Position numbers and translations under genes: made by a program
The notes under the pieces: generated by a model
Told to the model about the DNA's origin: nothing
The model's database searches: none
Seen by the model: the letters and a program-made list of their open reading frames with translations, nothing else
Assembly (NCBI GenBank): GCA_004562915.1
Contig: SFQZ01000029.1
Span: 9,345 to 73,344 of the forward strand
Source: a bacterium
GTDB taxonomy: Bacteria > Bacillota_A > Clostridia > Lachnospirales > Lachnospiraceae
DNA length: 64,000 bases
Direction of reading: 5' to 3'
Shown here: in pieces, positions 33,984 through 41,660 of the stretch
Layout of the letters: each line of letters opens with the position of its first letter
Numbering within the stretch: position 1 is the first letter of the stretch

Positions 33984-34127
33984 ATGAAACATATCAAAAC
34001 TTTAAATACAAAAAGTTTACAGAACACTGTAAAAAAAGGTGGATGTGGTGAATGCCAGACATCCTGTCAGTCCGCTTGCAAGACTTCTTGTACAGTAGGA
34101 AATCAGAGCTGCGAAAGCACAAAATAA
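33984..34127 (+). CDS. scfA: SCIFF peptide precursor (six cysteines in forty-five residues)
   Basis: The 47-residue product starts MKHIKTLNTKSLQNTVKKGG and has exactly six cysteines (residues 21, 24, 28, 32, 36, 43), the hallmark of the nearly universal clostridial SCIFF ribosomal peptide. Its maturase installs a Cys-to-Thr thioether (ranthipeptide) bridge; the T in CKTSCTVG lies in the expected region. A strong AAGGAGG site precedes it. The maturase gene follows, separated by a terminator. The mature peptide's role is not settled; quorum-like regulation has been proposed. Confidence 0.96.
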   Translation: MKHIKTLNTKSLQNTVKKGGCGECQTSCQSACKTSCTVGNQSCESTK

Positions 34128-34155
34128 TCACTTGTGTGAAGAAAAGTACGTTACA

Positions 34156-34190
34156 GGCAGCGGTTTTAAAAGCCGCTGCTTGATTTTTTG
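34156..34190 (+). terminator. Terminator between the SCIFF peptide and its maturase
   Basis: GCAGCGG (34157-34163) pairs with CCGCTGC (34173-34179) across TTTTAAAA, followed by TTGATTTTTT. It should yield many copies of the short peptide mRNA and fewer of the downstream maturase, as often seen for precursor/enzyme pairs. Confidence 0.85.
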
Positions 34191-34228
34191 TGTGATATGA
34201 CAAATAGACTTGGAAGGAGAACTGAAAC

Positions 34229-35587
34229 GTGATTCACCAGTATAAAAACAATGGTTATTCAATTGTGCTGGATGTAAACAGTGGTTCCGTCCATGTGGTA
34301 GATGATATCGTATACGACAGTATTGCTCTGCTGGATCAGGGGGCAGAGGAAGACAGCGTGGTGGAACAGTTAAAAGCTGTCTATCCGGAAAAAGATATCC
34401 GCACAGCATTGGATGAAATTCGGACTCTGAAAGAGGAAGGAATGCTGTTTACTGAAGATATTTATGAAAATGCAATCGAGCATTTCAAAGACAGACCTAC
34501 GGTTGTGAAAGCTTTGTGCCTTCATATTGCCCATGACTGTAATCTTGCATGCAAATACTGTTTTGCAGAAGAGGGAGAGTATCATGGCAGAAGGGCTCTT
34601 ATGTCCTATGAAGTAGGTAAAAAAGCACTGGATTTTCTGATAGCCAATTCAGGAAGCCGCCGAAATCTGGAAGTGGACTTTTTTGGGGGTGAACCTCTGA
34701 TGAACTGGCAGGTGGTAAAAGATCTGGTGGCATATGGAAGAGAACAGGAAAAGATCCACAACAAAAATTTCCGTTTCACTCTGACAACCAATGGGGTATT
34801 GGTGAACGATGAAGTGATGGATTTTTGTAATAAAGAGATGGGAAATGTTGTCATGAGTATTGACGGCAGAAAAGAAGTACATGATCATATGCGTCCGTTC
34901 CGGAAAGGTGCCGGAAGTTACGATCTTGTGGTTCCGAAGTTCCAGAAATGGGCAGAAAGCAGAAATCAGGATAAATATTATGCCCGGGGCACTTTTACCC
35001 ATTACAATCTGGATTTTTCCAGGGATGTACTGAGTCTTGCAGATATGGGATTTAAGCAGATATCTGTGGAACCGGTAGTAGCACCGGATACAGAGGACTA
35101 TGCACTGAAACCGGAAGATCTTCCAAAGATATTTGAAGAATATGACAATCTTGCCAGAGAGATGATAAAAAGAAAGAAAGAAGGAAGAGGTTTTAATTTC
35201 TTCCATTTTATGATTGATCTGACCGGAGGACCTTGTGTATACAAGCGCTTGTCGGGATGTGGTTCCGGCACAGAGTATTTGGCTGTGACCCCCTGGGGTG
35301 ATTTTTATCCCTGCCACCAGTTTGTGGGAGAAGAAAAGTTCCTGTTGGGCAATGTAGAGGAAGGTATCACGAAGCCGGAGATCTGTAATGAATTTAAAAA
35401 TTGCAATGTGTATGCCAAGGACAAATGTAAGAAATGTTTCGCACGTTTTTACTGCAGCGGAGGATGTGCTGCCAATGCCTATAATTTTAAAGGCAGTATC
35501 AATGATGTATATGATATTGGCTGTGAGCTTCAGAGAAAACGGGTAGAATGTGCGATCATGATAAAAGCTGCTGAGGCAGAAGAATAA
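34229..35587 (+). CDS. scfB: SCIFF peptide radical SAM maturase (thioether-forming)
   Basis: The enzyme forms the thioether cross-link in the SCIFF peptide. An N-terminal RRE-like peptide-binding region (residues 1-90) precedes the radical SAM motif CNLACKYC and the FFGGEPLMNW block. The C-terminal SPASM-type domain binds extra Fe-S clusters: LSGCGSG, FYPCHQFVG, CNEFKNCNVY, CKKCFARFYCSGGC and a final Cys in DIGCELQ. It starts at a GTG (34229) with GGAAGGAGA upstream. The 452 residues match the family. secDF follows after 12 nt, the usual neighbour in Clostridia. Confidence 0.95.
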   Translation: MIHQYKNNGYSIVLDVNSGSVHVVDDIVYDSIALLDQGAEEDSVVEQLKAVYPEKDIRTALDEIRTLKEEGMLFTEDIYENAIEHFKDRPTVVKALCLHIAHDCNLACKYCFAEEGEYHGRRALMSYEVGKKALDFLIANSGSRRNLEVDFFGGEPLMNWQVVKDLVAYGREQEKIHNKNFRFTLTTNGVLVNDEVMDFCNKEMGNVVMSIDGRKEVHDHMRPFRKGAGSYDLVVPKFQKWAESRNQDKYYARGTFTHYNLDFSRDVLSLADMGFKQISVEPVVAPDTEDYALKPEDLPKIFEEYDNLAREMIKRKKEGRGFNFFHFMIDLTGGPCVYKRLSGCGSGTEYLAVTPWGDFYPCHQFVGEEKFLLGNVEEGITKPEICNEFKNCNVYAKDKCKKCFARFYCSGGCAANAYNFKGSINDVYDIGCELQRKRVECAIMIKAAEAEE

Positions 35588-35599
35588 GAGGTAAACGAG

Positions 35600-37744
35600 A
35601 TGAAGAAAAAGCAAGGAATTCTGGTTCTTATCCTCACAGTGATCGTGGTTGGACTTCTGGCGTTCACTACGGCGGTGGGATTTGGACCAACGGGCACAGG
35701 CGCGGCAAAGAATATTAAAACCGGTCTGGATCTGTCAGGTGGTGTAAGTATCACATATCAGGTAAAAGGCGACAATCCGTCTCAGGCAGATATGGATGAT
35801 ACGATTTACAAGCTTCAGAAGCGTGTAGAAGGCTACAGTGAAGAAGCACAGGTGTATCAGGAGGGGGATGACCGAATCAATGTGGAGATCCCCGGAGTAA
35901 GTGATGCAAACAAGATTCTGGAAGAACTGGGAAAACCGGGTTCTCTTGAATTTCAGGATGAAAATGGCAATGTTGTTCTGAATGGTTCAGATATTGCGGA
36001 TGCTCAGGGAGCGGTATCTCAGGATCCTACTACAGGTGCAAAAAAATATGTGGTTTCCCTGACACTGACAAAAGAGGGGACGGATAAGTTTGCACAGGCT
36101 ACAGAGGAAAATCTGAATAAGACGATTACTATTGTGTATGATGGAGATACAATCAGTGCACCTGTTGTACAGTCTGTCATTTCCGACGGAAAAGCGGAGA
36201 TCAGCGGTCAGGAGAGCATTGAGGAGGCAAACGATCTTGCTGCTATTATCCGTATTGGTTCTTTGAAACTGGAATTGACAGAGCTGCGTTCTAATGTTGT
36301 AGGGGCTCAGCTTGGACAGGCAGCCATCAAAACAAGTCTGATCGCCGGTGGAATCGGTCTTGCCATAGTTGCGCTGTTTATGATTATTGTATATGCGCTG
36401 CCGGGTCTGGTTGCTGCAATATCTCTGGCAATCTACACAGGGCTCGAACTTCTGATGCTCAATGCATTTGATCTGACATTGACGCTTCCGGGTATTGCCG
36501 GTATTATTCTGTCAATCGGAATGGCTGTAGACGCCAACGTTATTATTTATGCACGTATCCGTGAAGAGATCGCAGCAGGAAAGAGTGTAAGAAATTCTAT
36601 CAAGACCGGTTATCAGAAGGCTATGTCTGCCATCGTGGATGGAAATATTACAACTCTGATTGCAGCTGCGGTTTTGGGTGCTATGGGTACCGGAAGTGTT
36701 AAGGGATTTGCCATGACACTGGCTCTTGGTATTGTACTTTCCATGTTCACGGCACTTGTGGTATCAAGACTGTTGACAAATGCATTTTATGCGGCAGGCC
36801 TTCGTGATGAGAAGTTCTATGGAAGACAGAAAGAGAGAAAAACAATTGATTTTGTGGGAAAACGGAAACTTTTCTTTACAATTTCCATCATTCTGATTCT
36901 TCTGGCACCAATTGGAATGGGAATCTTTTCTGCGAAAGACGGAAAAGCCCTGAATTACAGCCTTGAATTTATGGGAGGAACTTCCACAAATGTAACCTTT
37001 AATGAAGATCTTTCCATCGAGGAAATTGATGAGCAAGTGAAACCTGTAGTGCAGGAAGTAACAGGCGATGCCAATATCCAGGCGGCTAAAGTTGCAGGAA
37101 GTAATGAGATTATCATTAAAACACGTTCCCTTTCTCTGGAAGAAAGAGAGGAACTGAATCAGAAACTGGTTGATACTTTTGGTGTGGATGAGAGCACGAT
37201 TTCCGCGGAGAGTATATCTTCTACAGTAAGTTCTGAAATGAGACGGGATGCAGCAATCGCAGTTGTGATTGCGACAATCTGTATGCTTCTTTATATCTGG
37301 TTCCGATTCAAAGATGTTCGCTTTGCTTCCAGTGCGGTTCTGGCACTGGTTCACGATGTGCTTGTGGTTCTGGCTTTCTATGCGCTGGCCAGAGTTTCAG
37401 TAGGTAATACATTTATTGCATGTATGCTTACAATCGTTGGTTATTCTATTAATGCGACGATCGTTATCTTTGACCGTATTCGTGAGAATATGAAAACCAT
37501 GGGAAAACAGCAGGATCTTGCAGAGGTTGTAAACTTAAGTATTACACAGACATTGACAAGAAGTATTTACACTTCTTTAACCACATTTATTATGGTATTT
37601 GTTCTGTTTATCCTGGGCGTAGCATCTATTCGTGAATTTGCGTTGCCGATCATGGTTGGTATAATCTGTGGAGCTTATTCCTCCGTATGTATTACCGGCT
37701 CCCTGTGGTATGTGCTGAGAACAAAATTCAAAAAAGTAAAATAA
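35600..37744 (+). CDS. secDF: Fused protein translocase subunit SecDF
   Basis: SecDF uses the proton gradient to complete protein export through SecYEG. The SecD half has a first membrane helix, the GLDLSGGVSITYQV motif and the periplasmic P1 domain, then five helices around GIILSIGMAVDANVIIYARIREE. The SecF half begins at about residue 415 with LEFMGGTSTNVTF and repeats the six-helix plan (TIVGYSINATIVIFDRIRENM). The 714 residues in one frame show a natural fusion, common in this class. It follows the SCIFF maturase on the same strand and ends at a terminator. Confidence 0.96.
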   Translation: MKKKQGILVLILTVIVVGLLAFTTAVGFGPTGTGAAKNIKTGLDLSGGVSITYQVKGDNPSQADMDDTIYKLQKRVEGYSEEAQVYQEGDDRINVEIPGVSDANKILEELGKPGSLEFQDENGNVVLNGSDIADAQGAVSQDPTTGAKKYVVSLTLTKEGTDKFAQATEENLNKTITIVYDGDTISAPVVQSVISDGKAEISGQESIEEANDLAAIIRIGSLKLELTELRSNVVGAQLGQAAIKTSLIAGGIGLAIVALFMIIVYALPGLVAAISLAIYTGLELLMLNAFDLTLTLPGIAGIILSIGMAVDANVIIYARIREEIAAGKSVRNSIKTGYQKAMSAIVDGNITTLIAAAVLGAMGTGSVKGFAMTLALGIVLSMFTALVVSRLLTNAFYAAGLRDEKFYGRQKERKTIDFVGKRKLFFTISIILILLAPIGMGIFSAKDGKALNYSLEFMGGTSTNVTFNEDLSIEEIDEQVKPVVQEVTGDANIQAAKVAGSNEIIIKTRSLSLEEREELNQKLVDTFGVDESTISAESISSTVSSEMRRDAAIAVVIATICMLLYIWFRFKDVRFASSAVLALVHDVLVVLAFYALARVSVGNTFIACMLTIVGYSINATIVIFDRIRENMKTMGKQQDLAEVVNLSITQTLTRSIYTSLTTFIMVFVLFILGVASIREFALPIMVGIICGAYSSVCITGSLWYVLRTKFKKVK

Positions 37745-37753
37745 AGATTTCAG

Positions 37754-37778
37754 GGGCTGCTTTCGGGCAGCCCTTTTT
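37754..37778 (+). terminator. Rho-independent terminator after secDF
   Basis: GGGGCTGC (37753-37760) pairs with GCAGCCC, loop TTTCG, followed by TTTTT. Confidence 0.9.
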
Positions 37779-37801
37779 ATCGAACAGAGATGGAGTTATA
37801 A

Positions 37802-39514
37802 ATGGAAAAATGGGTTGTAACTGCGAAACGTGCGGATTTTCAGGCGATAGCAAATAAATTTCATATTGATCCGGTAACAGCAAGACTGATCAGAAACAGA
37901 AACGTGATAGGGGATGATAACATTCAGACCTATCTGTATGGCTCAAGAAAGGATATGTTAGAACCATGGACGATGAAGGATATGGAAAAAATCGTTTGTA
38001 TTCTTACAGAGAAAATACATCGGAAGCAGAAAATTCGTATTATTGGTGATTATGATATAGACGGCGTGATGTCCACGTATATTTTGTTAAAAGGGTTGAT
38101 GGGTGTGGGAGCCTGTGTTGACCATGTGATACCAAACCGGATGACAGATGGCTATGGGATCAATGAAAGCCTGATCCAACAGGCATCACGGGATCAAATT
38201 GATACGATTATTACCTGCGACAATGGGATTGCTGCCTCTTCGCAGATTGAAAGAGCCCGGGAACTGGGAATCACAGTTCTCGTGACAGATCACCATGAGG
38301 TACCATTTGAAAAGACTGATGAGGGAAGGAGAGAGATTCTTCCTCCGGCGCAGGCAATTGTCAATCCGAAGCAAAGTACCTGCGGTTATCCCTTCAAAGG
38401 ACTGTGTGGTGCTGGCGTAGCCATGAAGGTCATGGAAGCATTGTATCAGAAAATACAGCCGGAAACAGATATTGTGGATCAGATGCTGCAGTATGCGGCA
38501 ATTGCCACAATTGGTGATGTCATGGATCTTGTGGAAGAAAACAGAATAATTGTGAAAGAAGGACTAAAAAGGCTGCATCATACGGAAAATATCGGGCTGC
38601 AGGAATTAATCCGTGTCAATCATCTGGAACCGGAACAGATTTCGCCTTACCATATCGGTTTTGTACTTGGCCCCTGTCTGAATGCCAGTGGACGACTGGA
38701 CACAGCACTGAGAGCTTTGAAGCTTTTGTATTGTGATGACAGAGAGGACGCAGCCCGTCTGGCAGGTGATCTGAAACAGCTGAATGATAGTAGAAAAGAA
38801 ATGACCGCGCGGGGTGTGGAAGAAGCTGTCAATCTGGTGGAAACGACATCTTTAAAGAATGATACTGTTCTTGTGGTCTATTTGCCGGAATGTCATGAAA
38901 GTCTTGCAGGGATTATAGCCGGAAGGATTCGTGAACGATATCATAAGCCATCCTTTGTACTGACAAAAGGTGAAGAAGGAGTGAAAGGTTCTGGGCGTTC
39001 AACAGAGTGTTATCCTATGTTTGAAAAACTTTGTGAATGTGGAGAATATCTTACAAAATTCGGTGGTCATCCTATGGCAGCAGGACTTTCTCTAAAGGAA
39101 GAAAATGTGGAACCGTTTCGGAAGAAAATCAATGAATTGTCAGGGCTTGGTCCGGAGGATCTGATAGAAAAAGTGGCAATTGACGTACCGATGCCGATTA
39201 ACTATATACGAAAGGATTTGATACAGGAACTGAAAATTCTGGAACCTTTTGGAAAAGGAAATGAAAAGCCTGTATTTGCTCAGAAGGGACTGCGGGCACA
39301 AGGCGCAAGAGTGCTGGGCAAAAATAGAAATGTGGTGAAACTCAGGTTGGCAGATGAAGCAGGGTATGCTATAGATAGTGTGTACTTTGGGGATGGGGAT
39401 AAATTCCTGGAAGATGTAAACCGGAAAAAAACATTGTCGGTTGTGTATTACCCGGAGATAGATACCTATATGGGACGCGAAAAAATACAGATTGTGATCA
39501 AAAACTACCAATAA
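37802..39514 (+). CDS. recJ: Single-stranded-DNA-specific exonuclease RecJ
   Basis: RecJ degrades single-stranded DNA 5' to 3' in recombination and repair. The DHH phosphoesterase motifs are visible: IIGDYDIDGVMSTYIL, TCDNGIAA, VTDHHEVP, and GDVMDLVEENR. The DHHA1 domain has SGRSTECYPMFEKL and FGGHPMAAGLSL, followed by an OB-fold C-terminus. At 570 residues it is full length. Repeat copy C begins at its stop codon. Confidence 0.95.
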   Translation: MEKWVVTAKRADFQAIANKFHIDPVTARLIRNRNVIGDDNIQTYLYGSRKDMLEPWTMKDMEKIVCILTEKIHRKQKIRIIGDYDIDGVMSTYILLKGLMGVGACVDHVIPNRMTDGYGINESLIQQASRDQIDTIITCDNGIAASSQIERARELGITVLVTDHHEVPFEKTDEGRREILPPAQAIVNPKQSTCGYPFKGLCGAGVAMKVMEALYQKIQPETDIVDQMLQYAAIATIGDVMDLVEENRIIVKEGLKRLHHTENIGLQELIRVNHLEPEQISPYHIGFVLGPCLNASGRLDTALRALKLLYCDDREDAARLAGDLKQLNDSRKEMTARGVEEAVNLVETTSLKNDTVLVVYLPECHESLAGIIAGRIRERYHKPSFVLTKGEEGVKGSGRSTECYPMFEKLCECGEYLTKFGGHPMAAGLSLKEENVEPFRKKINELSGLGPEDLIEKVAIDVPMPINYIRKDLIQELKILEPFGKGNEKPVFAQKGLRAQGARVLGKNRNVVKLRLADEAGYAIDSVYFGDGDKFLEDVNRKKTLSVVYYPEIDTYMGREKIQIVIKNYQ

Positions 39515-39727
39515 GTATACTTTTTGATTCGTGGGATGTGTGTAGATAATCAAGCAGTCCATTTTAGAAGCAGGTCGTTCCCCCTCAGCTAATCGCTAAC
39601 TTCGACATAAGACGCTCCGGAGAGCCGTCGCGCCTAAGTCTCCGTAAGCGCTGGATCTTCAGGCTCACTTATTCCAATGCTTCTAAAATGGACTGCTTGA
39701 TTTTTACACGCTTCCTCACGATGCAAA
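39514..39727. repeat. Structured intergenic element, copy C (minus orientation)
   Basis: Left arm 39548-39571 and right arm 39679-39702 are perfectly complementary over 24 nt. The core on the minus strand matches the other copies (CCTGAAGATCC, CGG-CTCT-CCG tip with G-A/A-G steps, TTAGCTGAGGGGGAACGACCTG). The covarying pair here is AGCGCT/AGCGAT with one mismatch. The outer left end AGTATACTTTTTGATTCGTG (39514-39533) is repeated inverted at the far end of copy D. Confidence 0.8.
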
Positions 39728-39836
39728 ATGACACCAATAGCTCAGTTTTTTTGATTCGTATAGACGATAAAGTAAATTGGCTTAACATAATATATCTGCG
39801 TATCAATAGGATTCTGTGGCAGACGCAACTGCCGTT
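39728..39836. other. Spacer between repeat copies C and D
   Basis: About 110 nt lie between the two elements. It contains another TTTTTTTGATTCGTA (39746-39760), the outer-end motif of the family, but no core and no gene. Confidence 0.5.
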
Positions 39837-40055
39837 ATTGTTTTGTATCGTGGGAGATGAATATGAACAAAAACCGTAATTGGTACAGAAACATTGGGAA
39901 AAACGAGCATGAAGATCCATCGCCTACGGAGACTAGGCGCGAAGGCTTTCCTGAGCGTTATAGTCGCAGTTGGCGATTAGCTGAAGGGGAGCGGCCTGTT
40001 TCTGTACCAATTACGTTTTTTGTTCAATCAAACCTCACGAATCAAAAAGTATACT
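39837..40055. repeat. Structured intergenic element, copy D (plus orientation)
   Basis: Left arm 39864-39893 and right arm 39997-40026 are complementary at 29 of 30 positions. The core (39894-39996) is closest to copy A, with compensated changes: ATCGCC (39919-39924) faces GGCGAT (39972-39977), and the tip is AGG-CTTT-CCT instead of CGG-TTTT-CCG. The outer right end CACGAATCAAAAAGTATACT (40036-40055) is the inverse of the outer left end of copy C. Confidence 0.82.
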
Positions 40056-40057
40056 TT

Positions 40058-41284
40058 TTAAATATCGTAAAAGTCCCCGATCATATCTTTGATTGTCTGC
40101 ATGTGGTTATCGCTTTCTGTGATGACTTTTGAGCATTTCTGAAGTTCTCTGCTGATTTCTTCGTAGCCTTCAATCTTATCCAGATCTTTTTTGTATCTCA
40201 GTTGGTGTTCCAGACTTGCCCAGAAATCCATACCTATAGTGCGAATTTGAACTTCGGCACGCATGGGAGTTTTGCCGTTAGAGAAAAATACAGGAATCTC
40301 AACGATCATGTGATAACTGCGATAACCATTTTCTTTTGGATTCTTGATATAATCTTTAATCTGTATGATGTGGATATCATCCTGATTGGACAGAAGATTG
40401 GCGATGGTATAGATATCATTGATAAATGGGCATATTACCCGGATACCGGCCACATCATTCAGATGCTCCATAATATTTTCTTCCGTAAATTCGTAACCCA
40501 TTTTCAAAAGTTTCTGATAGATGCTCATGGGTTTTTTTATTCTTGTTTTGATAGTAGAAATAGGATTCCGATTATACTTGCTGGAAAATTCATCATCCAG
40601 AACTTCCAGTTTGGTACGGATTTCCCGGATGGTACAGCGGTACATCATCATCAGATTATCGAATTTTTTTGTGGTATTGATAAAAATTTCGGGATTGATG
40701 GTATTGAGCCAATGTGATTTTTCCATCAGACCGGAAATAATCTCGGTTGCTATCTGAGAAGGATTTTTTTTGTCTGTGCTTACTGTGATATCAGCGGCAG
40801 CTTCGTATTTGGGGCGGCGTTCTTCCATCAGTTCCCTGATACCTTCCGGACTGCGTCGGCCATTCAGTACCGGACGATTTTGATCCGTGCCTACACGCTT
40901 AAAGATTGTTTCCGGGGTGGCTGTAAGAAGAACTACGTAACCGTTTTCTTTCATAGCTTTAACATTTTCTTCCCGCAGGGCAGCACCGCCTCCACAGGAT
41001 ATGATCATGTTATCTTTTTCTTGCAATTCCCGGAGAAGGTCGGTCTCCAGTTTACGAAAATAAGCATCTCCTTTTGTTTCAAATATTTGAGGTATGGATA
41101 TGCCTTCCCTTTCTACGATAATCTGATCCATCTCTGCGATTTCCATATGGTACATCTGATGAAGCTGGGAAGCAACAGAGGATTTTCCGGTTCCCATAAA
41201 ACCGATCAAAACAATATTAGTACGGGTATGATTTTTATCATTTCTTGCACAGGGTGCAATAGTTGATTTTGTATTTTCAGACAT
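40058..41284 (-). CDS. Shikimate kinase fused to a small alarmone synthetase-like (p)ppGpp synthetase domain
   Basis: Residues ~25-185 are a complete shikimate kinase: P-loop GFMGTGKSS, MDQIIVEREG (substrate aspartate), SCGGGAALREE, lid RPVLNG and the adenine-loop ERRPKYEAAAD. This would make shikimate 3-phosphate for chorismate. Residues ~205-400 are a RelA/SpoT synthetase domain of the YjbM/RelQ type: TRIKKPMSIYQKL, NDVAGIRVICPF, KDYIKNPKENGYRSYHMIVEIP, EVQIRTIGMDFWASLEHQLRYKK. The frame is continuous. The ATG at 41284 has AAGGAG 6 nt upstream. No other aromatic-pathway gene is nearby. Whether both domains are active, and whether alarmones gate shikimate kinase, is unknown. Confidence 0.9.
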   Translation of the reverse strand: MSENTKSTIAPCARNDKNHTRTNIVLIGFMGTGKSSVASQLHQMYHMEIAEMDQIIVEREGISIPQIFETKGDAYFRKLETDLLRELQEKDNMIISCGGGAALREENVKAMKENGYVVLLTATPETIFKRVGTDQNRPVLNGRRSPEGIRELMEERRPKYEAAADITVSTDKKNPSQIATEIISGLMEKSHWLNTINPEIFINTTKKFDNLMMMYRCTIREIRTKLEVLDDEFSSKYNRNPISTIKTRIKKPMSIYQKLLKMGYEFTEENIMEHLNDVAGIRVICPFINDIYTIANLLSNQDDIHIIQIKDYIKNPKENGYRSYHMIVEIPVFFSNGKTPMRAEVQIRTIGMDFWASLEHQLRYKKDLDKIEGYEEISRELQKCSKVITESDNHMQTIKDMIGDFYDI

Positions 41285-41305
41285 AGATGACTCCTTATCA
41301 TACAT

Positions 41306-41586
41306 TTAATGCATAAGACTGTTTGCTCAAACGGTCTTAAATAATTCTTCTGATATTATACTAAGATTAAGATTTCTGTGCAAGTATTTGCCGGAGAGAT
41401 TGTGCAAATCTGAGAATGGAAAAAATCCAGATTTTCTGATTCTATCCAAAGATTCCTGTAGTAAAACCAAGGATTGGGAAGACAATCGAAATTTGTTTGA
41501 GTAAATGAGTCGGTAAGGCAATTTCTCTTGTGTTTTCAAATGCTTCATGATAAAATATTAAAAACAGCAAATGAAAGCGGAGAAAT
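41306..41586. other. Intergenic region between divergent genes
   Basis: No convincing gene is seen. A 73-codon minus-strand frame (41327-41548) lacks a ribosome site or recognisable motif. Promoters for the fusion gene (minus) and glpK (plus) must lie here, but no consensus pair stands out. Confidence 0.4.
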
Positions 41587-41637
41587 GAGCAAGCTTTTCC
41601 CAACACGGAGGTGTTGTTGATGGTTTTGCTCTTTTTT
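41587..41637 (+). terminator. Leader terminator/attenuator upstream of glpK
   Basis: GAGCAA (41587-41592) pairs with TTGCTC (41626-41631), with an inner AACAC/GTGTT stem, followed by TTTTTT, only about 24 nt before the glpK start. A terminator in this place suggests transcription attenuation. In Bacillus, GlpP antiterminates such leaders at glp genes; use of GlpP here is an inference. Confidence 0.65.
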
Positions 41638-41660
41638 CAGTTTGGGGATGGAGGATTTTT

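Noticed and set aside
39688..40132. Two overlapping plus-strand frames in the C/D repeat block
   Set aside because: They consist of repeat arms and core sequence and extend antisense into the fusion gene; no coding signature.
41327..41548. 73-codon minus-strand frame upstream of the fusion gene
   Set aside because: No ribosome site, no recognisable motif, and it occupies the expected promoter region.
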